Below are positions 42,213 through 49,896 of a DNA stretch of 64,000 bases, in pieces. Position 1 is the first letter of the stretch. Each line of letters starts with the position of its first letter. The notes under the pieces were generated by a model. The model worked only from the letters and a program-made list of their open reading frames with translations, did no database searches and was not told the DNA's origin. The translations under genes and the position numbers were made by a program. Source of the stretch: DATLBA01 sp035527275 (GTDB lineage Bacteria; Planctomycetota; Phycisphaerae; FEN-1346); NCBI GenBank assembly GCA_035527275.1, contig DATLBA010000122.1:1-64000 (forward strand). Direction: 5' to 3'.

Positions 42213-44503
42213 GCCGGCTCGATAGGGAAACTCTAACGGGTGTTGACATTACGCCCGCTGATGGACTCCTGGTCCTCACGAAGGCGCTGCCGACCAGCCT
42301 GGCGGAGTGGGCACTGAAAGGCATCGTCCGCGTATCGGCTCTCGCCGCAAGCAAGACACGGACGCTCACGCTGACCGTCAAGACGGACGGCGAGCACGTG
42401 TTCTCAACCGACTGGGTCTTCGAGAGCGACGCGACCGACGCCGGACGGGTGAAGCGAATGGCCTTTCGCGTGCCCGAGGACATTCGGGGGACGGTGACGC
42501 TGCATCTTCACTCCACCGAAGCGACCGATACGACGGTCGATGTGGACGCTCGCCTGAATACAGATGTGGATGACGTGCCGAACACTTGGTTTGTGGATGC
42601 GACCTACGGCCACGACACGGAGCACGACGGCCGGTCGTGGCAAACTGCCTTTCTGACAATCGACGCTGCAATAGCGGTAGCAGCCTCAGGCGACACGATT
42701 TGTACGGGTCCTGGGATTTTCGCTCTGGGGGCCGCTGTGATCGAATTACCTGACGGCGTCAACTTACAAGGTAAAGGCATCGACGCGACGCTTATTACAA
42801 GCACGGCGGTGTTGAGCACACTTGGATGTATCGTAAAGCCGGGCACGGGATCTCGGATAGCCGATCTGACAATTCAGGGGATTGCTGGTGCTGGGGTATA
42901 TCAGGCCGCGTTGGGATACCGAAAGGCGAGTGCCGGCGCGCCGACCCAGGCCCGCTTCCTCCATGCTTGGGCCGACCGGGTGCGTTTGATTGCCGACGCC
43001 GACGGCGTTTACATTCGAGAAGAGCCCGACCCGGGTACCCGATGTGATCTTGTCATGCGCGACTGTCTTATCGAAACTAAGTATGATGGTGTGACGATAA
43101 TTTCGCGCAACGCAAGTATTGTTCTTTACGACACGCGCATTGTTGTGATAGGGCCCTCTTCCTGCGGTGGCCAATACGCTCACGGCCTTGCCGGAATAGG
43201 AGGCTCGGACGCCTTTATTTCCATGGTGCGGGGTTCACTTGAGGTATCCGGAGCAACAGTGTCAAACGTAGGTGCTCAAGAGGCCAGAGGTCGCATTATC
43301 TTGAGCGATGTTCACGTGGATACCGCTGGAGCTGCCCCGATGGACTTGGTGCAAGCAGATAATGGCAGTGTCTTCGTTTTCGGCAGTGTGTTTGACCCAG
43401 CTAAGACCTCTGGCACGATTATCCACGTTCCGCCCGGCGCATCCATCCTGGCCGACACGGCCGCCCTTGAGGCGCGCCTCACTGCGGAACGGGCGGCCCG
43501 CCTGGATGCGGACGTATCGAGCCGCGCCACGCCCGCTGACGTGACAGGTGCCCACGGTATGACAGACGGCCTCATTGGAGGCCTGGGGTCGCCGGAGCAG
43601 GATGGCGCGGTCGCGACCGCCCATGCGACGACTGACGGCAAGGTGGACGCGGCCAAAGCCTCGGCGGACGCGGCGTCGCGCCCCTCGGACGTCACAACGG
43701 CCCACGCGACGACAGACGGCAAGGTGGACGCGGCGAAGGCGAGCGCCGACGCGGCGAAGGCCAGCGCGGATGAGGCGTCGCGCCCCTCGGACGTGACGAC
43801 GGCCCACGCGACGACTGACGGCAAGGTGGACGCGGCGAAAGCCAGCGCGGATGCGGCGAAGGCGAGCGCCGACGAAGCCACCCGGCCCGACGACATTCCG
43901 ACGCCGGAGGCGAACGCGGCCGAGACCGCAGAAGTCCTGGCGGCGGCGCACGGCGAAGAATCGTGGGAAAGCCTTGCGGAGCGAGATTGGACGGCGGGCG
44001 AGCGCGGGCAGATCCGCGACGCTCTGGGCGTGGCTGGCGACAAGACGACGGCGGAGGACGGACAATTGCAGAATATCAAGACCAAGACGGACCTCATCAC
44101 GGCCGGGAATGTTCGCGTGCGGACGCCGGTTGCGGCCGACGGAACGATTACGCTCATGCGCGGCGATTCCTACTTGGAAGTGGACGATACAAAACTGAAA
44201 CTCGATGTTCCGAACTACGCCGGCCCGGACCTGACGGCCGAGGGAACGGTTCTTACGTTCAGCGTCGGCCCGAGACGCGAGGGACAACCGGCAATCTTCA
44301 CGGTCGAGGCGTCGGCGGAAATGGACGGGACGACCCTGGTGCTCTCCGCCGATGTGGCGAGCGGGGACACGGCCGAACTGGATGCGCCCGGAGAATATCT
44401 TTATGACTTTCAGGCCGTCTTTGCCTCCGGCGGGATCTTCACTCCCGCCGCCGGCAAACTGTTGGCGCTTGCCGACGTGATGGCCGAACCGGAAGAGGAG
44501 TAG
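42209..44503 (+). CDS. β-helix tail fibre / spike protein with helical repeats
   Basis: The 764-aa product starts at ATG 42209 after GGGAGG. Residues about 130-420 are a right-handed β-helix (DDVPNTWFVDATYG...DGRSWQTAFLTIDAA, ADLTIQG, VIISRN patterns). Then three copies of a VTTAHATTDGKVDAAKASAD unit (DNA 43619-43898) form likely trimeric helical shafts. A C-terminal β domain follows. It probably contacts host surface sugars. A nearby glycosyltransferase fusion may act on it. Confidence 0.78.
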   Translation: MSRLDRETLTGVDITPADGLLVLTKALPTSLAEWALKGIVRVSALAASKTRTLTLTVKTDGEHVFSTDWVFESDATDAGRVKRMAFRVPEDIRGTVTLHLHSTEATDTTVDVDARLNTDVDDVPNTWFVDATYGHDTEHDGRSWQTAFLTIDAAIAVAASGDTICTGPGIFALGAAVIELPDGVNLQGKGIDATLITSTAVLSTLGCIVKPGTGSRIADLTIQGIAGAGVYQAALGYRKASAGAPTQARFLHAWADRVRLIADADGVYIREEPDPGTRCDLVMRDCLIETKYDGVTIISRNASIVLYDTRIVVIGPSSCGGQYAHGLAGIGGSDAFISMVRGSLEVSGATVSNVGAQEARGRIILSDVHVDTAGAAPMDLVQADNGSVFVFGSVFDPAKTSGTIIHVPPGASILADTAALEARLTAERAARLDADVSSRATPADVTGAHGMTDGLIGGLGSPEQDGAVATAHATTDGKVDAAKASADAASRPSDVTTAHATTDGKVDAAKASADAAKASADEASRPSDVTTAHATTDGKVDAAKASADAAKASADEATRPDDIPTPEANAAETAEVLAAAHGEESWESLAERDWTAGERGQIRDALGVAGDKTTAEDGQLQNIKTKTDLITAGNVRVRTPVAADGTITLMRGDSYLEVDDTKLKLDVPNYAGPDLTAEGTVLTFSVGPRREGQPAIFTVEASAEMDGTTLVLSADVASGDTAELDAPGEYLYDFQAVFASGGIFTPAAGKLLALADVMAEPEEE
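43619..43898 (+). repeat. Coding tandem repeat in fibre gene
   Basis: Three imperfect units of roughly 80-100 bp, each beginning GCCCA(C/T)GCGACGAC and encoding THAxTDGKVDAAKASADA. Confidence 0.75.
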
Positions 44504-44509
44504 AGTCGA

Positions 44510-46348
44510 ATGACGATGCCTATGGTCATCTCGTTCTACACGCCCGACAACGAATACGCGGAGTGGGCGAAGACTCTCCGCGCCTCGTGCGAGAAGTTCG
44601 GGCTGGATCACGAAATCAACGAGGTGGACCTCTCGCGTGTGGGTTCGTGGCATGCGCGCGCGGCCCATAAAGGCGTGTATATGTTCGAGGCGGCCAAGCG
44701 ACACGATCCCCGGCCCGTTCTCTGGCTCGACGCCGATTCCGAGATCGTCGGACCGCTGGATATGTTCGACGATCCGCCGTTCGATTTCGCCGTCTCGCAT
44801 CCGCACAACGACCGCGTGCGGACCGGGACGATTTACGCGAACCCTGCCGCGCGGCGTCTGCTCAGGATCACGGCGGCATTTTGCAAGGCCCATCCCGGGA
44901 AGGCCCACGAACGGAATCTTCAGGCGGCCATGCGTCTCGTCAGGATACCGGCGCATCGGAGCATCCGGGTCCATTTCCTGGACTATGGGTACAACTACGT
45001 CCCGAACTGGCCGACGCCGGCGCAATGGAACGGAAGGATCTTCATTCTCTCGAACCACGTCTCGGGATGCGGGTATCTCAGATCCACGCAGCGAGACGGA
45101 GGGCCGAAGGGCATGGGCAGGCGGCTCAAACTCAAGACGCTCGTGACTTCTTTCTGGTCCGACCAGGAGGGCACGTTCTACAAGCAGGCCGCGCGGACGC
45201 TCCAGAAAAGGTGCGGTGCCCTCGGCATCGAATACGACATCCGGCCGCGACCGCCGGGTGCCAATTGGATCCGCAACTGCGACATGAAGCCGAGTCACAT
45301 CCTGGAGGTCCTCGAACAGCGCAAGCGGCCGGTCCTGTGGATCGATGCCGATAGCGATCTTATAAGCGTGCCGACGGCCGTGGACGCCCTCGATTGCGAT
45401 GTGGCCGCGGTGCCGTTCGAGGGATCCCCGCGGAACGATCCGCCGCTTCGCGTTCGGGCATTCGTGCTCTATTTCAATTACACGCCGGCGGCCCTGGATT
45501 TCGTGAGGTCCTGGAAGGCCAAGTGCGACTCTTCGACGAGCGAGGACATCTCGGACCACCAGTACCTCGAGCGGACCTGGCGGGAGTTCGAGGCGGCGCG
45601 GCCGGACTGCCGATTCGCCCACCTGCCGGAGACCTACGCCGGCACGCGGAAAACGGCGGGCAGCGTCATCCTTTACGGGGCCGGGCATGGGGCAAGCCGC
45701 ACGGAGGTGTGTCAGCGCTACTCGAAACGGGCCCTGCGGCTGACGAGCGATAAGGTGTTCGGATACTTCAGCCGCGCTCAGCGGGCCTTTTACGACCGCA
45801 TGGTGGCCGAGGCGCCGGACCCGGCCGTCTTTATCGAGGTGGGGTGTCTGCTCGGAAAATCGACGATCTACCTGGCCCAGGCGATCCAGGCCGTGCGTAG
45901 TTATGCCGGTAGTCCAGGAACCGGCAAGTTCATTCAGATTCATGCCGTCGATTGGTTCAAGGGGAGCGACGAGCCGGCCTTCCGGACCGAGCCGGCCCTC
46001 CAGGGCATAGACTTCAAGACGGAGTTCTTGCGGAATATCATGTCGGCAAACGTCCATAAAGTAGTTCGTACTCATACCGGCGAATCGACCGCCGTCGCCC
46101 GGACGTTCGCGCCGGCGAGCGCCGACATGGTTTTCATCGACGGATCGCACGACTACGAATCGGTCAAGCGGGACATCCTGGCGTGGCGATCGGTGGTGAA
46201 GCCGGGCGGCGTGCTGGCGGGCGACGACTACCATTCCCCCCGATGGGCCAGCGTCGTAAAGGCCGTGGACGAACTCCTGCCCGGCCGGAAGATCGAGGGG
46301 ACGATCTGGACGTGGAAAGTGCCCGCGAAGGAAGAGGTTCCGGCATGA
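44510..46348 (+). CDS. Fusion of two glycosyltransferase domains and a SAM methyltransferase
   Basis: 612 aa. Domain 1 (about 1-205) has VISFYTPDNEY...WLDADSEIVGPLD with a DxD motif. Domain 2 (about 210-415) repeats the plan (LVTSFWSDQEGTFYKQAART...WIDADSDLISVPT). Domain 3 (about 425-605) is a class I methyltransferase (FIEVGCLLGKST, MVFIDGSHDYESVKRDI, LAGDDYHSP). It probably transfers and methylates sugars on virion proteins or host surface glycans. It sits between fibre and tail-tube genes. Confidence 0.8.
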   Translation: MTMPMVISFYTPDNEYAEWAKTLRASCEKFGLDHEINEVDLSRVGSWHARAAHKGVYMFEAAKRHDPRPVLWLDADSEIVGPLDMFDDPPFDFAVSHPHNDRVRTGTIYANPAARRLLRITAAFCKAHPGKAHERNLQAAMRLVRIPAHRSIRVHFLDYGYNYVPNWPTPAQWNGRIFILSNHVSGCGYLRSTQRDGGPKGMGRRLKLKTLVTSFWSDQEGTFYKQAARTLQKRCGALGIEYDIRPRPPGANWIRNCDMKPSHILEVLEQRKRPVLWIDADSDLISVPTAVDALDCDVAAVPFEGSPRNDPPLRVRAFVLYFNYTPAALDFVRSWKAKCDSSTSEDISDHQYLERTWREFEAARPDCRFAHLPETYAGTRKTAGSVILYGAGHGASRTEVCQRYSKRALRLTSDKVFGYFSRAQRAFYDRMVAEAPDPAVFIEVGCLLGKSTIYLAQAIQAVRSYAGSPGTGKFIQIHAVDWFKGSDEPAFRTEPALQGIDFKTEFLRNIMSANVHKVVRTHTGESTAVARTFAPASADMVFIDGSHDYESVKRDILAWRSVVKPGGVLAGDDYHSPRWASVVKAVDELLPGRKIEGTIWTWKVPAKEEVPA

Positions 46349-46950
46349 CGACTCACGTGAAATTGAGGACTATCACGCAACTCGATGTGGAGCGCGAGGC
46401 GGCCTTGAATCCGTACTGGAAAGGGCGGTGGGAAAATTATCTGGCGGTCGCGTGCCGGATTTTCCGCGAGATCCCGGGTGTCACGAGGGTGCTGGAGATC
46501 GGACCCGGAAGCCTCTCGCTCGTGCGCGGTTGCGACATCATGGACATCTGGAACTGGGGCCGGCGGCCGCTGACTTTCGGGCACGATGCCGGGGCGGTGC
46601 CCTGGCCGCTCCCCGACGATGCTTACGACGTGGTCGTGGCCTTGCAAGTGCTCGAGCATCTTGGCGGCGACAACGCCCGATTCTATCGCCGGGTCATGGC
46701 GGCGTTGCCGGACAAAGAGCAATGCGTCCGGCGGCAAAGGGCGGCGTTCGCCGAGGCGCTCAGGGTCGCGCCGAGGCTGCTCCTCAGCGTGCCGCTGGAC
46801 TGGAAGACGACGGGGATGCACGCGGGGATCACGCCGGATGTGGTGAAATCTTGGGCGCCGCGCGGCGCCAAAGTGACAGCGTCTGTCAAGGTCGGGCGGG
46901 ACCAGAACCGCCGGCGACTTGTGGAACTCTGGCAAAGGGAGACAGTCTGA
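46345..46950 (+). CDS. Class I SAM-dependent methyltransferase
   Basis: This 201-aa product has motif I VLEIGPGSL and a DDAYDVVVALQVLEHLGG segment, as in Methyltransf_11-type enzymes. Its ATG overlaps the stop of the glycosyltransferase fusion, implying a shared pathway. Confidence 0.8.
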   Translation: MTTHVKLRTITQLDVEREAALNPYWKGRWENYLAVACRIFREIPGVTRVLEIGPGSLSLVRGCDIMDIWNWGRRPLTFGHDAGAVPWPLPDDAYDVVVALQVLEHLGGDNARFYRRVMAALPDKEQCVRRQRAAFAEALRVAPRLLLSVPLDWKTTGMHAGITPDVVKSWAPRGAKVTASVKVGRDQNRRRLVELWQRETV

Positions 46951-47393
46951 TGGAAAAACTGGGAATGGATGCAAAACTCTACCGGAACAAGGGGACCTAC
47001 GCGGTTCCCGACTGGGAGGAGATCACCAACGTGCGGGACGTGACGCTGAACCTGGAAGAGGGTGAGGCGGATCTCACGACCCGGGCGAATGCGGGCTGGC
47101 GGGCGACGCTCGGGACCCTGAAGGATGCGAGCGTCGACTTCGAGATGGTCTGGGACACCGAGGATGATGGGTTCACCGCCCTCCAGGAGGCGTTCTTTGA
47201 TAAGACGACCCTGGAGATAGCCGCCATGTCCGGCGCCATCGACGATGCCGAGAGCCAGGGACTCCGGGCGACCATGCGGGTGGCGACGTTCACGCGGTCT
47301 GAGCCGCTCGAGGAAGGCATCACCGTCGCCGTGACGCTGAAGCCGGCCCCGGCCGACAACGCGCCGGAATGGATCAGCGGCGCCTACGCCTGA
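46950..47393 (+). CDS. Major tail tube protein
   Basis: This 147-aa β-rich protein has VRDVTLNLEEGEADLTTR, WRATLGTLKDASVDFEMVWD and a closing VTLKPAPADNAPEW. This pattern, and its position just before G/GT and tape measure, fit siphovirus tail tube proteins. Confidence 0.75.
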   Translation: MEKLGMDAKLYRNKGTYAVPDWEEITNVRDVTLNLEEGEADLTTRANAGWRATLGTLKDASVDFEMVWDTEDDGFTALQEAFFDKTTLEIAAMSGAIDDAESQGLRATMRVATFTRSEPLEEGITVAVTLKPAPADNAPEWISGAYA

Positions 47394-47428
47394 GCTGGCG
47401 TAGGATGGCGGCGGATCAACGAACATCT

Positions 47429-47446
47429 GCCCCAATGCAATGGGGC
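47429..47446 (+). promoter_or_regulatory. YGCA hairpin 2 (before tail chaperone G)
   Basis: GCCCCA/TGGGGC stem with an A·A mismatch next to loop TGCA, 18 nt before ATG 47465. Confidence 0.55.
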
Positions 47447-47464
47447 GGGGAAAGGGAGCAGGCC

Positions 47465-48001
47465 ATGAAAACGTTTCTCGACAGCGCGGGCCGGACCTGG
47501 ACCATCGCGATCACGGTGGATGCGGTGCGGCGGGTGCGCGACCTGGTGGACGTGAACCTCGCGCGCATCATCGAGCCGCGCAAGGCGGGAGGCGAGGTCC
47601 CCCTTATGACGGATCTCGAGGACGATCTGCTGCTCCTCGTGGACGTCATCTACGCCCTGGTGAAGCCGCAGGCCGACGAGGCCGGCGTCTCGGACGAGGA
47701 GTTCGGCCGGGCCCTGGGCGGCGAGGCAATCGCCGCGGCCCACGAGGCGTTCTGGAGGGAACTCGCGGATTTTTTCCGGAGCCTGAGGCGGCGCCCGAAC
47801 GCGGCCGAGGCGAGGGCCATCGAGAAGCAGCTCGCGCTCGTCGAGGCGGCGCTGGCGGTCGCGGAAGAGAAGATCGAGGCCCTCGATCCGGAAAAGATGA
47901 TCGCGGCGGCGGAAAAGAAGTTCGAAGAGGAAAACCTCCGGACGGCTGGCGACTCGTCTTCGAGTGCGCCGGGGTCTGCGGAGTCGCCCCCGGACCGCTG
48001 A
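47465..48001 (+). CDS. Tail assembly chaperone G
   Basis: The 178-aa product has WTIAITVDAVRRVRDLVDVN, LVDVIYALVKPQADEAGVSD and EAFWRELADFF, the λ gpG-type pattern. A long overlapping frame carries the T domain, as in λ G/GT. It acts with the tape measure during tail building. Confidence 0.8.
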   Translation: MKTFLDSAGRTWTIAITVDAVRRVRDLVDVNLARIIEPRKAGGEVPLMTDLEDDLLLLVDVIYALVKPQADEAGVSDEEFGRALGGEAIAAAHEAFWRELADFFRSLRRRPNAAEARAIEKQLALVEAALAVAEEKIEALDPEKMIAAAEKKFEEENLRTAGDSSSSAPGSAESPPDR

Positions 48002-48267
48002 CGCTGCGGGAACTGGTGTGGATGGCGGAAGGATGCTCGCGGGAACGGTGGAACCATACGGCGTCGCTGATGGCGCACCTGGCGAACATCAGCCCGTTCC
48101 GAAAGAAGGGGCGCACGCTCCAGCCGAAAGATTTTCATCCGTTCCAGACGGGACGGCGCAAAGGCGGTCTGCGGCTGACGAAGGAGAACATCGGCATCCT
48201 GAAACAGGTTTTTGTGCGGTCAAAGGCCGCTTCCAACAGGCGGGGGAAAAAAGGGGACGGAAAATGA
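47465..48267 (+). CDS. Tail assembly chaperone GT by -1 frameshift
   Basis: The -1 frame is open through 48267 and encodes DGWRLVFECAGVCGV...LTLRELVWMAEGCSRERWN, typical of the T half. The slip most likely occurs near 47905-47945: G-GAA-AAG or G-GAA-AAC are available, neither a classical X-XXY-YYZ heptamer. The exact site is unproven. Confidence 0.6.
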
Positions 48268-48950
48268 AATGCGCGGCGGCAGTTCTTCTGGCGGTGGCAG
48301 TACTCGTTTTGGCGGGCGGGTGCCTCTGGCTCAAAGACTCAACCCGGACCACACCCGCCAGCGTCGAACTGAACTCGGAGGTTTATAGCGGCCAAGACGA
48401 GACTGGTGCGCCGATATGGTCGCGCAAAAGCGCCAAGGCCGTCGGGCCGAGCGTCGCCGTCAAACAGGATGGCGGGGCGGCGGATTTCGATTCTACCGTG
48501 CCGGAAGTGTCCATCAACGGAATGACGGGGAAGGCCGGCGGGACGGCACTGGGCGTCAAGAACGCTTTTGCCAAGGCGCTTCAGACGCCACTAGCGCTCG
48601 GCGTTCTGGGTGGTCTGGCGGTCATTGCCGGCGCGGTGCTCGGGATTTTGACGAAAAGTGCCAAGGCGGCCTTGCCGCTGGTCGGGGTCGGCGTGCTCTT
48701 GATTGGCTTGGCCGTCGTCGCCGAGACGGCACCGTGGGTCTATTGGATTGCCGCCCTCGCGGCGCTTGCTGCTGCGGGCTACCTGGGTTGGCGCTACTGG
48801 AAAACCGACCTGTCGTTGCGTCTGGTGGCGCGGGCCGTTGAGAAGTCCGACCATGCTGGAGAAGTCAAGACGGCGGTTGCACTCGCCAGCCGCGACGATC
48901 CGGGGGTCAAGGCGACCATCGGCGAGGCCAAGACAAGAGAAGGGGTGTGA
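48264..48950 (+). CDS. Phage lipoprotein with several membrane helices
   Basis: The 228-aa product has a lipoprotein signal (VLVLAGGC), a soluble segment (about 25-95), three hydrophobic helices (about 105-185) and a helical tail. It sits between the tail chaperone and tape-measure genes, an odd place for an envelope lipoprotein. It may act in DNA entry, lysis or exclusion. Confidence 0.65.
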   Translation: MKCAAAVLLAVAVLVLAGGCLWLKDSTRTTPASVELNSEVYSGQDETGAPIWSRKSAKAVGPSVAVKQDGGAADFDSTVPEVSINGMTGKAGGTALGVKNAFAKALQTPLALGVLGGLAVIAGAVLGILTKSAKAALPLVGVGVLLIGLAVVAETAPWVYWIAALAALAAAGYLGWRYWKTDLSLRLVARAVEKSDHAGEVKTAVALASRDDPGVKATIGEAKTREGV

Positions 48951-48953
48951 GCA

Positions 48954-49205
48954 ATGGCTCGAAGGTACATTCTGATTACGCCCGCCGACGGCGGGCTGTG
49001 GCGACTCGCCAAGGCCGTCTGTCGTCAGGGGGCGACGGAAGCCCTTGATTTTGCGGGCCTCGTCAAACGTCTCTGCGAAGAGGAGGCCGGCAAGGCCGAG
49101 GTCAACGTCGCCCAGATGAGCGAAGTGCTCGCGGATCTTCGGAAACTCTTGGCGGCGGACCCGAAGGCGGTCTTGGAGGTCCTGGCTGGGAAACTGGAGG
49201 AATGA
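48954..49205 (+). CDS. Small helical phage protein
   Basis: This 83-aa product is predicted helical (VAQMSEVLADLRKLLAADPK). No family was recognised. Confidence 0.55.
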   Translation: MARRYILITPADGGLWRLAKAVCRQGATEALDFAGLVKRLCEEEAGKAEVNVAQMSEVLADLRKLLAADPKAVLEVLAGKLEE

Positions 49206-49268
49206 GGCGATCTCCGCCGAAGGGGTCCAGTCCCACGGCCAAGGGGGGGATCGCCGCGTGTGGGCGGT

Positions 49269-49282
49269 CCTGGCGCACCAGG
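49269..49282 (+). promoter_or_regulatory. YGCA hairpin 3
   Basis: CCTGG/CCAGG stem with loop CGCA. Confidence 0.45.
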
Positions 49283-49322
49283 GGGGGGACTAGCCCCTCG
49301 CACCGCGAGGGGACATTGGTTA

Positions 49323-49346
49323 TCCCCCGGAGCGCAGTCCGGGGGA
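49323..49346 (+). promoter_or_regulatory. YGCA hairpin 4
   Basis: TCCCCCGGA/TCCGGGGGA stem, inner G·G mismatch and CGCA loop, 18 nt before GTG 49365. The same sequence recurs at 52235-52258. Confidence 0.6.
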
Positions 49347-49364
49347 GAATAGAAGGAGGATGAC

Positions 49365-49895
49365 GTGCCTGCAGGCGGGTTGAACATGACCTTTTCGATG
49401 TTCTTCGATCGCCGTCCCGTTCTGCACGCGGCGGATAAGGCCAAGCGGCAGGTGATGTCGAAGGCCGGGGCGTTCATCCGGACAGCCGCGAAGTCCTCCT
49501 TGAAGTCCGCGCCGCAGAAAACGCTCGCGGAAATGTCGGCCGAGGAGCGCGAGATCTATGCCATTCGCATCCGCAAGGCCGAACGCCGGGGCCGGCGAAA
49601 ACCCCGCCGGCCCGAGCGGAGAAGCAGGCCCGGCCGGCCGCCGCTTCTGCACATGCGGCCGTCGCCTCTGAAGCGGCTCATCTACTTCGGTTACGACCGG
49701 GCGGCGGACTCGGTGGTCGTCGGGCCCCTCAGGTTCGGGCGACGCCCGGGCGCGGACGTCCTCGAGCGCGGCGGCACGGCCCGGATCCGGGGCCGCCGTC
49801 GGCGCGTCGCCGCCCGGCCGTTCATGGGACCGGCTCTGGCGCAGGAACTGCCGAAGTTCCCGAGCCTGTGGCGAGACTCGGTAAGGAGGGCGTGA
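49365..49895 (+). CDS. Basic minor tail protein
   Basis: GTG 49365 follows AGAAGGAGG; 176 aa. A very basic middle (RRGRRKPRRPERRSRPGRPP) and a closing PFMGPALAQELPKF resemble gp10-type tail-completion proteins. Position before the tape measure is unusual but acceptable. Confidence 0.6.
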   Translation: MPAGGLNMTFSMFFDRRPVLHAADKAKRQVMSKAGAFIRTAAKSSLKSAPQKTLAEMSAEEREIYAIRIRKAERRGRRKPRRPERRSRPGRPPLLHMRPSPLKRLIYFGYDRAADSVVVGPLRFGRRPGADVLERGGTARIRGRRRRVAARPFMGPALAQELPKFPSLWRDSVRRA

Positions 49896-49896
49896 C

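Larger units (their letters stand above)
49206..49364. other. Hairpin-rich gap before tail genes
   Basis: GGCGATC (49206-49212) pairs with GATCGCC (49249-49255). Hairpins follow at 49269-49282, 49293-49311 (CCCCTCGC/GCGAGGGG) and 49323-49346. No gene is seen. Confidence 0.6.

Noticed and set aside
43619..43898. Possible CRISPR-like repeat array
   Set aside because: The repeats are in frame, contiguous and encode a fibre shaft; there are no spacers or cas genes.
43262..46234. Long minus-strand open frame of 990 codons
   Set aside because: It is antisense to the fibre and glycosyltransferase fusion, both with clear motifs; the length is an effect of high GC.
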